The notes beneath the pieces were generated by a model, which saw only the letters and a list, made by a program, of their open reading frames with translations, was not told where the DNA came from and ran no database searches. DNA of 64,000 nt from Marivita sp051859345 (GTDB taxonomy: Bacteria; Pseudomonadota; Alphaproteobacteria; Rhodobacterales; Rhodobacteraceae). The translations under genes were made by a program, and so were the position numbers. The DNA lies in NCBI RefSeq assembly GCF_051859345.1, contig NZ_JBHYFV010000008.1, positions 67,758-131,757 of the forward strand, written 5' to 3'. Positions 46,012 through 54,656 of this stretch are shown one piece after another. Every line of letters begins with the position of its first letter. Position 1 is the stretch's first letter.

Positions 46012-48996
46012 ATGTTCGCAGAGCTGTCCATCACCTCCAACTTTACCTTCCTCACCGGGGCGTCCCATCCCGAGGAGTACATGGAGCGTGCCGCCACCTT
46101 GGGCCTGTCGGCCATCGCCATCACCGACACCAATTCGGTGGCGGGCATCGTGCGCGCCTGGACCGAGGGGAAAACCCTCCGACGCCTGCTGCGCGAACGC
46201 GCCGAACTTGAGACCCGCAATGGCCCCATAGGCCCGCCGGTGCCGGATCACATCCCCCACCAGCGCGCGCAGATCCTCACCCATGTCCCCCGGCTGATCC
46301 CCGGCGCGCGGATCGTCACCGACACCGGTTTCACCGCCACAGCCCTTGCCACAACGCGCCAAGGCTGGGCGCAGCTCTGCCGTCTGATCACCACGGGCCG
46401 TCGCCGCGCGCCCAAAGGCGACTGCCACCTGACGCTCGACGATCTGCTCCAATGCACCGACGGTCTTGACTGGCTTTTGCACCCGCCAACAGAGGCACCA
46501 ACGGCGCAAGGCGGCGCGGGTGACTGGCCGTCACAGGCGGAACGGCTGTCGCGCCGCTTTGCCGGGCACACCCATATCGTCCTCAGCCCCCGCTACGATG
46601 GACAAGACGCGCAGCACTTCGACCGGATCGCAGCCCTGGCCCACAGCCTGAATATCCCCACTCTCGCCTCGGCCACCCCGGTCATGCACCACGGACGCCG
46701 CCGCAAGCTGGCTGATGTGGTCACCGCCATCCGACAGGGGTGCCGCGTCGATGACCTCGGCACCCGCGCGCTGGCCAATGGCGAACAACGCCTGCGCTCG
46801 GAGGATGAAATGCGCCGCCTCCTTGGCCCGCACGAAGCCGCTGTCGACCGCTCCAACGATCTGGCCAGCCGATGCCAGTTCGACCTTGGCCAACTCCGCT
46901 ACGAATACCCCAGCGAGATCACCGGGTCCGAAACCGCCCCCCAGCGCCTGTCCCGCCTTGCCCACGAAGGTCTGAAATGGCGTTACCCGCATGGCGCATC
47001 CGAAAAGGTCAAGACCCTGCTGCAACACGAACTCACCCTGATCGGCAAACTCAACTACGAACCTTATTTCCTCACTGTCCGCGACATTGTCGCCTTTGCC
47101 CGACAACGCAACATCCTCTGCCAGGGACGTGGCTCTGCGGCCAATTCCGTCGTCTGCTACTGCCTCGGCGTCACCTCGGTCAGCCCCGAAATCGGCACGA
47201 TGGTGTTCGAACGCTTCGTCTCCGAGGCCCGCGACGAACCCCCGGACATCGACGTCGATTTCGAACATGAACGCCGCGAAGAGGTGATCCAGCACATCTA
47301 CGAACGCTACGGCCGCCACCGCGCGGGCCTCTGCGCCACCGTGATCCACTATCGTGGCAAACGCGCCATCCGCGAGGTCGGCGCGGCGATGGGCTTGTCA
47401 CAGGACACCATCGGCGCGCTCAGCTCGCAACTCTGGGGCTTCTTCTCGACCGACGGGATCGAAGACAAGCGGATGCGCGAAATCGGCCTCGACCCCGACG
47501 ACCACCGCCTCAAACTGACGATGGAGCTGATCTTCGAGATCATCGGCTTTCCCCGTCATCTCTCCCAACATGTCGGCGGCTTCATCATCACCGAAGGACG
47601 GCTCGACGAACTGGTCCCCATCGAAAACGCCACGATGGAGGACCGCACCGTCATCTGCTGGGACAAGGACGATATCGACGCGCTGGGTATCCTCAAGGTC
47701 GACGTGCTCAGCTTGGGCATGCTGTCCTGCATCCGCAAGGCGTTCGACCTGATGCATCTGCATCACGGCCAGACCTACACTCTCGCCACCCTGCCCCCCG
47801 AAGATCCCACCGTCTACGACATGCTCTGCAAGGCCGACAGCATCGGCGTCTTCCAGGTCGAATCCCGCGCCCAGATGAACTTCCTGCCCCGGATGAAACC
47901 CCGCACCTTCTACGATCTGGTGATCGAAGTCGCCATCATCCGTCCCGGCCCCATTCAGGGCGACATGGTCCACCCCTACATCCGCCGCCGCAACGGCAAA
48001 GAGGCGGTCAGCTTTCCGTCGGACGAGCTGGGCGCAGTGCTGGGCAAGACCCTCGGCGTGCCGCTCTTTCAGGAACAGGCGATGCAGATCGCAATCGTCG
48101 GCGCGGGCTTCACCCCCGAACAGGCCGACCGCCTGCGCCGGTCTCTGGCCACCTTCAAGAAACACGGCAACGTGAGCGAATTCCGCACCCTGTTCCTGCG
48201 CGGCATGCGCAACAAGGGCTACGACGAAGACTTCGCCGAACGCTGTTTCTCGCAGATCGAAGGCTTCGGCTCTTACGGTTTTCCCGAAAGCCACGCCGCC
48301 AGCTTTGCCCTGCTGGTCTATGCAAGTGCCTGGATCAAACACCACCACCCCGGCATCTTCGCCTGCGCGCTGCTCAACTCCCAGCCGATGGGCTTCTACG
48401 CCCCTGCCCAGATCGTCCGCGATGCGCGGGAACATGGCGTCACCGTCCTGCCCGTCTGCATCAACGCCAGCTTCTGGGACAACGTGATGGAGCCCGACGC
48501 CAAAGGCGGCCTTGCCTTGCGTTTGGGCTTCCGCCAGATCAAGGGACTGAACGAAGAAGACGCGTCATGGATCGCCGCCGGGCGTGGCAATGGCTACCAG
48601 AGCGTGCAAGACCTCTGGCGCCGCGCCGGTCTCGACCCGACCACCATCGCGCGCCTTGCCGAAGCCGACACGTTCCACAACCTGCACCTCACCCGCCGCG
48701 CCGCCCTGTGGGACGCCAAGGCGCTCACCACCCGCAAGACCCTACCGCTTTTCGATGGCGATATCGACGGCGAAGCCATCCATGAACCGGCCGCCCATCT
48801 GCCCGCGATGACCGAAGGCGAACAGGTGGTCGAGGATTACGTCGCCCTGCGCCTCACCCTGCGTCGCCACCCGGTCGCGCTCCTGCGGCACATCCTGACA
48901 CCCGATCCGTCCCGTACTGTCAAACCGTACGTTTCAGCGACCAAACCATACAAACCGCCGATGCCGCTGCCGTTCACCCGCGCGAACCCGGATTGA
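46012..48996 (+). CDS. dnaE2: Error-prone DNA polymerase DnaE2, C-terminally shortened
   Basis: This 994-residue C-family polymerase homologue works in SOS mutagenesis. The PHP domain (FAELSITSNFTFLTGASHPEE) is followed by the catalytic palm with PDIDVDFEHERREEV (about 410-424) and the third aspartate in GILKVDVLSLGML (about 560). The helix-hairpin-helix region follows. It ends soon after LRLTLRRHPVALLRHIL, with a short Lys/Pro tail. DnaE2 proteins normally continue about 80-100 residues into an OB-fold (RQRPGTAKGV...LTLEDETG type), which is absent here. A LexA box lies 13 bases upstream. imuA and imuB are not adjacent. Confidence 0.9.
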   Translation: MFAELSITSNFTFLTGASHPEEYMERAATLGLSAIAITDTNSVAGIVRAWTEGKTLRRLLRERAELETRNGPIGPPVPDHIPHQRAQILTHVPRLIPGARIVTDTGFTATALATTRQGWAQLCRLITTGRRRAPKGDCHLTLDDLLQCTDGLDWLLHPPTEAPTAQGGAGDWPSQAERLSRRFAGHTHIVLSPRYDGQDAQHFDRIAALAHSLNIPTLASATPVMHHGRRRKLADVVTAIRQGCRVDDLGTRALANGEQRLRSEDEMRRLLGPHEAAVDRSNDLASRCQFDLGQLRYEYPSEITGSETAPQRLSRLAHEGLKWRYPHGASEKVKTLLQHELTLIGKLNYEPYFLTVRDIVAFARQRNILCQGRGSAANSVVCYCLGVTSVSPEIGTMVFERFVSEARDEPPDIDVDFEHERREEVIQHIYERYGRHRAGLCATVIHYRGKRAIREVGAAMGLSQDTIGALSSQLWGFFSTDGIEDKRMREIGLDPDDHRLKLTMELIFEIIGFPRHLSQHVGGFIITEGRLDELVPIENATMEDRTVICWDKDDIDALGILKVDVLSLGMLSCIRKAFDLMHLHHGQTYTLATLPPEDPTVYDMLCKADSIGVFQVESRAQMNFLPRMKPRTFYDLVIEVAIIRPGPIQGDMVHPYIRRRNGKEAVSFPSDELGAVLGKTLGVPLFQEQAMQIAIVGAGFTPEQADRLRRSLATFKKHGNVSEFRTLFLRGMRNKGYDEDFAERCFSQIEGFGSYGFPESHAASFALLVYASAWIKHHHPGIFACALLNSQPMGFYAPAQIVRDAREHGVTVLPVCINASFWDNVMEPDAKGGLALRLGFRQIKGLNEEDASWIAAGRGNGYQSVQDLWRRAGLDPTTIARLAEADTFHNLHLTRRAALWDAKALTTRKTLPLFDGDIDGEAIHEPAAHLPAMTEGEQVVEDYVALRLTLRRHPVALLRHILTPDPSRTVKPYVSATKPYKPPMPLPFTRANPD

Positions 48997-49046
48997 TTGC
49001 CAAGCCACGCCAACAGCGCCATTGTCCGGCAAAAGAGGGAGCCAAA

Positions 49047-49391
49047 ATGATCGCCATCATATTCGAACTCATGCCCGCCGAGGGCCAGAAAGACGCCTAT
49101 CTCGACATCGCCGCCACCATGCGACCCATGGTGGAACAGGTCGAAGGCTTCATCTCGGTCGAACGGTTCCAAAGCCTGACCAACCCGGACAAGCTGCTGT
49201 CGATCAGCTTTTTCGAAGACGAGGACGCTGTGCTGCGCTGGCGCAAACTGGCCGCGCACCGCAATGCCCAATCAAAAGGCCGCAGCGGCGTCTTCTCGGA
49301 CTACCGGTTGCGGGTCTGCCACGTGATGCGCGACTACGGCATGTTCGACCGCGATCAGGCCCCCGAAGACAGCGTCAGGGCGCACGGCTAG
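49047..49391 (+). CDS. Antibiotic biosynthesis monooxygenase (ABM) domain protein
   Basis: This 114-residue protein has the dimeric alpha/beta-barrel ABM fold: MIAIIFELMPAEGQKDAYLD at the start, VEGFISVERFQSLTNPDKLL and FFEDEDAVLRWRKLAAHRNAQ (part). Such proteins act as small monooxygenases or unknown catalysts. The start at 49047 has a GAGGGAG site; the longer frame to 48993 overlaps the dnaE2 stop. It may be read with dnaE2, since about 50 bases separate them and no terminator is seen. Confidence 0.83.
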   Translation: MIAIIFELMPAEGQKDAYLDIAATMRPMVEQVEGFISVERFQSLTNPDKLLSISFFEDEDAVLRWRKLAAHRNAQSKGRSGVFSDYRLRVCHVMRDYGMFDRDQAPEDSVRAHG

Positions 49392-49394
49392 CGG

Positions 49395-49416
49395 CTTCTT
49401 CTTTTTGCAAATATGC
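49395..49416 (+). repeat. Intergenic element, CTTCTT...CAAATAT type (copy 3)
   Basis: CTTCTTCTTTTTGCAAATAT follows the ABM stop by three bases. It is nearly identical to the copy at 30281. Confidence 0.45.
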
Positions 49417-49510
49417 AAACGCAACTTTGCAAACCGCACGCCGTAAAATTGCGCGTCACCTGACCACATGCCCGAGGACAAAGCCGAAGGCGGAGGACGA
49501 GATAAACAGA

Positions 49511-49532
49511 ATGGGCGCCCGCAGGCGCCCAT
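49511..49532 (-). terminator. Terminator of the sseA-aminotransferase pair
   Basis: ATGGGCGCC (49511-49519), loop CGCA, GGCGCCCAT (49524-49532), followed on the minus strand by TTCTGTTT. It lies about 20 bases after the aminotransferase stop. Confidence 0.7.
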
Positions 49533-49554
49533 ACACTTCAACAAAAAGCCCGGA

Positions 49555-50739
49555 TCAGATCCCGACGTCGATCATCGCTTTCGCCAGAATCGGCACCGAG
49601 TCCTTGTTCAGACCGGCGATATTCAACCGCGAATCCCCGACCAGATAGATCGCGTGCTCGTCACGCAGGCGGTCCACCTGCTCGGGCGTTGCCCCAAGCC
49701 GCGAGAACATACCGCGGTGCTGGGCGATGAAACCGAACCGATCGGACCCGGATAGGCGCTGCAATTCGCGCGCCAGCTGTTCGCGCAGCGCCAGCATCCC
49801 GGTGCGCATGTCTTCCAACTCTTTCTTCCACTCCGCGCGCAAGGCGTCGTCGCTCAGAACCATGGTCACAAGACGCGCGCCGTGATCCGGCGGGAAGGAA
49901 AAATTCTGCCGGTTCAGATAGGCCAATGTCCCCTGATTGAGCTTTTGTGCAGACGCGTTCTGCGACACCGCCATCAGCAGACCCGTGCGTTCCCGGTAGA
50001 TGCCGAAATTCTTGGAACAGCTTGCCGCGATGATGGTCTCGGGAACGGACGACGCGATCAGTCGTGTCGCGGCCGCGTCTTCCTCAAGCCCGTCGCCAAA
50101 GCCCTGATAGGCGATATCGACCATCGGGGTTGCGCCGGTCTTGATCAGCAAATCGACCAGCGCCTTCCATTCGGTCATGTTCAGGTTGGCACCCGTCGGG
50201 TTGTGACAGCAGCCATGCACCAGAACCACATCGCCCGGACCCGCCTGTGCGATATCGGCCATCATGCCGTCGAAATCGACGCCGCGGCTTTCGTCGTCGA
50301 AATAGCGATAGGGCACCATTTCCATGCCCATATGCTTGAGGATCGACAGGTGGTTCGGCCATGTCGGATCGCTGACATACACCTTGGCGTTGGGGCTTGC
50401 CATCTTGACGAGATCAAAGCCCTGACGCACCGCACCGGTGCCACCCGGCGTTGCCGCTGCGGCCACGTTTTCGCGCGGCACCGCGTCGCCCAGAACCATC
50501 GCGATCATCGCGTCGGCAAAGGCCGGATCACCCGCAAGGCCGGTATACGCCTTGGTGGTCTCCGCCTCCCACAACTGCTGTTCCGCGCTTTTGACGGCAC
50601 CCATGATCGGCGTGTTGCCGGACGCGTCCTTGTAGACGCCGACACCGAGGTCGATCTTGGGATCGCGCGGATCCTCGCGGTAGGTTTGTACCAGCGCGAG
50701 GATCTTGTCTGCGGGTTGTTCCTTGAGGGTCTCGAACAT
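49555..50739 (-). CDS. Aromatic/aspartate aminotransferase (class I, TyrB/AspC type)
   Basis: This 394-residue PLP enzyme is of fold type I. It transfers amino groups between aromatic amino acids or aspartate and 2-oxoglutarate. The substrate and PLP contacts LGVGVYKDASGNTPIM, VHGCCHNPTGANL and the PLP lysine in SCSKNFGIYRERTG are complete. The start at 50739 has a GGAGA site and overlaps the sseA stop by one base, so the two are coupled. TyrB versus AspC specificity is not decided here. Confidence 0.9.
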   Translation of the reverse strand: MFETLKEQPADKILALVQTYREDPRDPKIDLGVGVYKDASGNTPIMGAVKSAEQQLWEAETTKAYTGLAGDPAFADAMIAMVLGDAVPRENVAAAATPGGTGAVRQGFDLVKMASPNAKVYVSDPTWPNHLSILKHMGMEMVPYRYFDDESRGVDFDGMMADIAQAGPGDVVLVHGCCHNPTGANLNMTEWKALVDLLIKTGATPMVDIAYQGFGDGLEEDAAATRLIASSVPETIIAASCSKNFGIYRERTGLLMAVSQNASAQKLNQGTLAYLNRQNFSFPPDHGARLVTMVLSDDALRAEWKKELEDMRTGMLALREQLARELQRLSGSDRFGFIAQHRGMFSRLGATPEQVDRLRDEHAIYLVGDSRLNIAGLNKDSVPILAKAMIDVGI

Positions 50740-51596
50740 CAATTGTCTCCTGTGGCCACGGGTACGGTGGGGAACATCCCCCATTCGGACCACGAGCCGT
50801 CGTAAAGGGAATGGTCATCCTTGCCCATGCGCGCCATGGCCAGCGACAGGATCGCCGCCGTCACACCAGAGCCGCAGGTGGTGATGGCTGGTTTGGACAG
50901 ATCGACGCCCGCCGCCTCGAAAATCGCGCGGGTCTCCTGGGGCGATTTCATTGTCTGGTCGGCGTTCAGCAGGCTGGAATAATGCACGTTCTTCGATCCG
51001 GGGATGTGCCCGCCGCGCATGCCGGGCCGGGGTTCGGGGTCTTCGCCCCGGAACCGCCCCGGCGAGCGCGCGTCGATGATTTCCTGATCGCGCAGCTTGG
51101 ACGCGGCGGCGACCTGTGTCACGTCCTTGACCAGATGCGCCTGACGCCGGACGGTCATGTGACGGTCCCGAACGATTGGCGGCAGGTCTTCGAGATCGCG
51201 TCCTTCGGCCACCCATTTGGGCAGGCCACCATCCAGCACGGCCACATCGTTCTGACCCATCAGCTTGAACATCCACCACACACGCGCTGCGGAAAACAGG
51301 CCAGCCCCGTCATAGACGACAACCTGATGACCGTCGCCCACACCCATCGCCCGCAGGCGCGACATGAACTTTTCGATCGGTGGGGCCATATGCGGCAGGT
51401 CAGAGCGGCTGTCGGAAATATCGTCGATGTCGAAAAACCGTGCGCCCGGAATATGCCCAGCAGCGTATTCCGATTTCGCATCCCGTTGGCTGCCCGGCAT
51501 ATACATCGACGCATCCAGAATGCGCAGATCAGGATCGCGCATATGAGAGGCAAGCCAATCCGTCGAAACAAGTGTTTTAGGGTCGTCCTGTGCCAT
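50739..51596 (-). CDS. sseA: 3-mercaptopyruvate sulfurtransferase (SseA)
   Basis: This 285-residue protein has two rhodanese domains. The active-site loop CGSGVTA (C-terminal domain) is the mercaptopyruvate type. The N-terminal domain has LRILDASMYMPG and AGHIPGARFFDIDDISD. It transfers sulfur from 3-mercaptopyruvate to thiols or cyanide. Coupling with an aminotransferase that could convert cysteine to mercaptopyruvate makes a plausible cysteine-catabolism unit (inference). The start at 51596 (MAQDDPKTL) is chosen from the family; the frame extends to 51680. Confidence 0.9.
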   Translation of the reverse strand: MAQDDPKTLVSTDWLASHMRDPDLRILDASMYMPGSQRDAKSEYAAGHIPGARFFDIDDISDSRSDLPHMAPPIEKFMSRLRAMGVGDGHQVVVYDGAGLFSAARVWWMFKLMGQNDVAVLDGGLPKWVAEGRDLEDLPPIVRDRHMTVRRQAHLVKDVTQVAAASKLRDQEIIDARSPGRFRGEDPEPRPGMRGGHIPGSKNVHYSSLLNADQTMKSPQETRAIFEAAGVDLSKPAITTCGSGVTAAILSLAMARMGKDDHSLYDGSWSEWGMFPTVPVATGDN

Positions 51597-51680
51597 ATCT
51601 GTCGCCACATCTGGAAAAGGTCGGTTCTGCATAGAACCCAGACGTCCGACTCGCAAGCGATTGACCACTGCGCGGGTCAC

Positions 51681-51696
51681 GATGCGTCAACGCATC
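51681..51696 (-). terminator. Hairpin after smpB
   Basis: GATGCGT-CA-ACGCATC, a 7-bp perfect stem, lies 35-50 bases after the smpB stop on the minus strand. It shares the GATGCGTCAACGC core with 39592-39604. Confidence 0.4.
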
Positions 51697-51730
51697 ATCG
51701 ACGTTACGCCAACGAAATGTCGCCCCGGAC

Positions 51731-52204
51731 TTAGCCCGCGTTCTTGAGAAGGCGCTGTTTCTGGCGACTCCAATCGCGCTTCGCCTCGGTTTCGCGCTTG
51801 TCGTGGTTCTTCTTGCCCTTGGCGATGCCAAGCTTCATCTTCACAATGCCCTTGTGATTGAAATAGAGCACCAGCGGAACAAGCGTCATCCCCTTGCGCT
51901 GGGTCTCGTTCCAGAGCTTGGCCAGTTCCTTGCGCGACACCAGAAGCTTGCGCCGACGTCTTTCCTCGTGCGGGAACATCGCGCGGTTGTAGGGCGCGAT
52001 ATACGAATTCACCAGCCACAGTTCGCCATCTTCGACGGCGGCATAACATTCGGTGATGTTCGCACTGTTCTCGCGCAGGGATTTCACTTCGGATCCTTGC
52101 AGGATGATGCCCGCTTCCAGATCATCCTCGATGGCATAGTCGAACCGCGCGCGACGGTTGTCGGCGATCACCTTGTAGTTCGGATTGTCCTTCGGCTTTG
52201 CCAT
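51731..52204 (-). CDS. smpB: SsrA-binding protein SmpB
   Basis: This 157-residue protein binds tmRNA and brings it to stalled ribosomes. Diagnostic parts are NRRARFDYAIEDDLEAGI, GSEVKSLRENSANITECYA, VNSYIAPYNRAMFPHEERR and the basic tail (KGKKNHDKRETEAKRDW). No ssrA gene was recognised nearby. It lies downstream of the AGCS symporter gene on the same strand, with a terminator between them. The length is typical. Confidence 0.96.
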   Translation of the reverse strand: MAKPKDNPNYKVIADNRRARFDYAIEDDLEAGIILQGSEVKSLRENSANITECYAAVEDGELWLVNSYIAPYNRAMFPHEERRRRKLLVSRKELAKLWNETQRKGMTLVPLVLYFNHKGIVKMKLGIAKGKKNHDKRETEAKRDWSRQKQRLLKNAG

Positions 52205-52309
52205 CGCTGCGGCCTCCTTTGCCCGCGAGGCCTCAGATATAGGCAGTTATCGCATATTTGAAACCGCAATTTTGGCTATTTGTTCCGAACTCTGGCCCAT
52301 CGGCATGCA

Positions 52310-52337
52310 AAAGGGCGCACCTTGCGATGCGCCCTTT
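52310..52337 (-). terminator. Intrinsic terminator of the AGCS symporter gene
   Basis: AAAGGGCGCA (52310-52319) and TGCGCCCTTT (52328-52337) form a 10-bp stem with an 8-base loop. On the minus strand the stem ends in a TTTT run. It lies 17 bases after the symporter stop. Confidence 0.75.
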
Positions 52338-52353
52338 CCCCAAGAAGATCAGG

Positions 52354-53898
52354 TCACTGGAACTTCTTGATCTCACCCGACTTGAGACGCGACCAATAGC
52401 TGTTCAGTTCGCGCTTCACGATCGGCATCAGCACATAGAGACCGAGGATGTTGACCACCGCCATGGCAAAGATCGCCGCATCCGAGAAGTCGATCACCGG
52501 GCCAAGGCTGGCTGCGGCGCCGATCACGACGAACAGGCAGAAGATGATCTTGAAGATCAGTTCCTGCGTTTTGCTTTCCCCGAAAAGGTAGGTCCAGGCC
52601 TTGAGGCCGTAATAGGACCACGAGATCATCGTGGAGAAGGCAAACAGGATCACCGCCAGCGCCAGAATATACTTGAAGCCGCCAATGGAGGACGAGAACG
52701 CTGCCGATGTCAGCGCGACACCTGACGTATCTCCAACGGTCCGGATCGCAGTGCCTGCCTCGTTCAAGACGTAGTTGCCGGTTTCCGGATCCGAGATCAG
52801 CTGACCGGTGATGATGATCACAAGCGCCGTCATGGTGCAAACCACCACTGTGTCGATCAGCGGTTCAAGCAAGGACACGAAGCCTTCGGTGATCGGCTCT
52901 TTCGTGCGGACCGCAGAGTGTGCAATCGCAGCCGACCCGACACCCGCCTCGTTCGAGAACGCTGCACGCCGGAAGCCCTGGATCAGTGCCCCGACAAAGC
53001 CACCCGCGACACCCAGACCGGTAAAGGCGCCCGCAAAGATTTGCCCGAAGGCCCAACCGATCATGTCATAGTTCATCAGGATGATGATCAGCGCGGTGCC
53101 GACATAGATCACCCCCATGATCGGAACGACCTTTTCCGTCACTCGCGCGATGGACTTGATCCCGCCGACGATCACCGCAAACACGATGCCCGCGAAGACC
53201 ACGCCGGTGATCCAGCCCGGATAGGGACCAAAGACGTTGGTCAGCTGTGCATGCGCCTGATTGGACTGAAACATGTTGCCGCCGCCCAGAGCACCAAGGA
53301 TACAGAAGATCGAGAACATGACCGCAAGGAACCGACCGCCCGGCATGCCGCGTTCGGCAAAACCCTTGGTCAGGTAATACATCGGGCCACCCGAGACCTT
53401 GCCGTTGGGGTATTCGTTGCGGTATTTCACACCCAGCGTACATTCGGTGAATTTCGACGCCATGCCCAGAAGCCCGGCAAGGATCATCCAGAACGTCGCC
53501 CCCGGACCACCGATCCCGATGGCCACCGCCACACCGGCGATGTTGCCAAGACCCACTGTCCCCGACAGCGCCGTGGCCAGGGCCTGAAAGTGGCTGACTT
53601 CGCCCGCATCCTCGGGGTCGGAATAGTCACCCTTGACCAGCGCGATGGCGTGACCGAAGGCGCGAAACTGGATCACTCCGAAATAGACCGTAAAGATCGT
53701 CGCCGCAGCGACCAGCCAGCCGACGATCCAGGGAAAGTTCGTCCCCGGAAAATTGCTGAAGATCAGCGTGACGAACCAGCCGGTCGAGCTTGCGAAGATG
53801 CCGTTGATGGTTTCATCAATCGACTGGGCAGAGGCCGAAAGCGCGGCCAGAAACGTGAAACATGCGGCCAGAACCGCTGTTGGAACAAGACGTGTCAT
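52354..53898 (-). CDS. Alanine/glycine:cation symporter (AGCS family)
   Basis: This 514-residue inner-membrane Na+- or H+-coupled symporter imports alanine or glycine. AGCS signatures include ALSGTVGLGNIAGVAVAIGI, GPGATFWMILAGLLGMASKF, SGGPMYYLTKGF and AAFSNEAGVGSAAIAHSA. About ten or eleven helices follow an N-terminal signal-like segment (about 1-24, ending ASAQS) typical of marine homologues. It is monocistronic; terminator at 52310-52337. Confidence 0.93.
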   Translation of the reverse strand: MTRLVPTAVLAACFTFLAALSASAQSIDETINGIFASSTGWFVTLIFSNFPGTNFPWIVGWLVAAATIFTVYFGVIQFRAFGHAIALVKGDYSDPEDAGEVSHFQALATALSGTVGLGNIAGVAVAIGIGGPGATFWMILAGLLGMASKFTECTLGVKYRNEYPNGKVSGGPMYYLTKGFAERGMPGGRFLAVMFSIFCILGALGGGNMFQSNQAHAQLTNVFGPYPGWITGVVFAGIVFAVIVGGIKSIARVTEKVVPIMGVIYVGTALIIILMNYDMIGWAFGQIFAGAFTGLGVAGGFVGALIQGFRRAAFSNEAGVGSAAIAHSAVRTKEPITEGFVSLLEPLIDTVVVCTMTALVIIITGQLISDPETGNYVLNEAGTAIRTVGDTSGVALTSAAFSSSIGGFKYILALAVILFAFSTMISWSYYGLKAWTYLFGESKTQELIFKIIFCLFVVIGAAASLGPVIDFSDAAIFAMAVVNILGLYVLMPIVKRELNSYWSRLKSGEIKKFQ

Positions 53899-53918
53899 CT
53901 ATGAATTTCCCTATGCGG

Positions 53919-54353
53919 TTATGGTACAATTGTGCAGGGCACCGGGGCGATCTGGACCAGTGATCCTGCCACAGAGCCGAAAACGCGACTCGACAACCCG
54001 CCGTCGCCATCCCGGCCAATGACCATCTGGGTGGCGCCTTCTTTCTCGGCGACATCGCACAGTGTCTTGGCAACGTGACCGTATTTGATCTTGGTCTCGA
54101 CCGGCACACCAGCCGCGCTGATCGTGGCCTTCAGCGGCGACATCAAGGCCGTTTCCGCGCGATCAAGCTCTTCTGCGCGACGGGCATGACGCTCTTCAAG
54201 TTCTTCCGGCGTCAAGAAGGAATACGGCGACCATTCCAGCACATGCACAACAAGAACGCTGCCACCCTGTGCTTTGGCCCGCGACACAGCGAAATCAAGC
54301 GCACGCTTGGAAACGTCGCTGCCGTCATAACCAACGACAAATTTCTCAGACAT
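53919..54353 (-). CDS. Universal stress protein (UspA family)
   Basis: This 144-residue cytosolic protein has the nucleotide-binding fold of UspA. The N-terminal FVVGYDGSDVSKRALDFAV and the ATP loop VIGRDGDGGLSSRVFGSVAG (G-x2-G-x9-GS) are clear, so an ATP-binding form is likely. It lies 20 bases upstream of the AGCS symporter on the same strand, so cotranscription is possible. A G-rich ribosome site precedes the ATG. Confidence 0.9.
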   Translation of the reverse strand: MSEKFVVGYDGSDVSKRALDFAVSRAKAQGGSVLVVHVLEWSPYSFLTPEELEERHARRAEELDRAETALMSPLKATISAAGVPVETKIKYGHVAKTLCDVAEKEGATQMVIGRDGDGGLSSRVFGSVAGSLVQIAPVPCTIVP

Positions 54354-54656
54354 ACTGTCCCCCTTTTTGGAGTTGTTCCCGGTCTCAACGCCGGTCTGTT
54401 TACGCTATCACCTTCCGTAAAGGCAGTTTGCCCGAAATCATCGCTCAGACACGCCATATGGCGTAAATATGCCCGCCAGATAAACCAAATCGCCCCGAAT
54501 TCCGCAGATTCGCAGAATCTTTCATCGGGCAACCACCCCCCAATCCAACGTCTGCACTGACTGGGTGCGCAACGCTGTCGCAGAGGCGGGGAAAGTTGAT
54601 TCGATGATCTATCTTAGATTTCGACAGAAACATTTGCCTTCTTCGGATCGGTTATC
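54354..54656. other. Gene-free gap (303 bases) between usp and cydA, divergent promoters expected
   Basis: No credible ORF or RNA gene is seen. A perfect dyad ACGCCATATGGCGT lies at 54451-54464. A TTGAT at 54597-54601 is not followed by the ATCAA half needed for an FNR/ANR box. Promoters for both flanking genes must lie here, but I could not place them with confidence. Confidence 0.5.
54451..54464. promoter_or_regulatory. Candidate operator dyad before cydA/usp
   Basis: ACGCCATATGGCGT is a perfect 14-base palindrome in the divergent usp-cydA gap, about 100 bases from usp and 190 from cydA. The cognate regulator is unknown. Confidence 0.35.

Noticed and set aside
54597..54610. TTGAT-N4 string near cydA considered as an FNR/ANR box
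   Set aside because: The right half reads TGATC instead of ATCAA, so the dyad fails.
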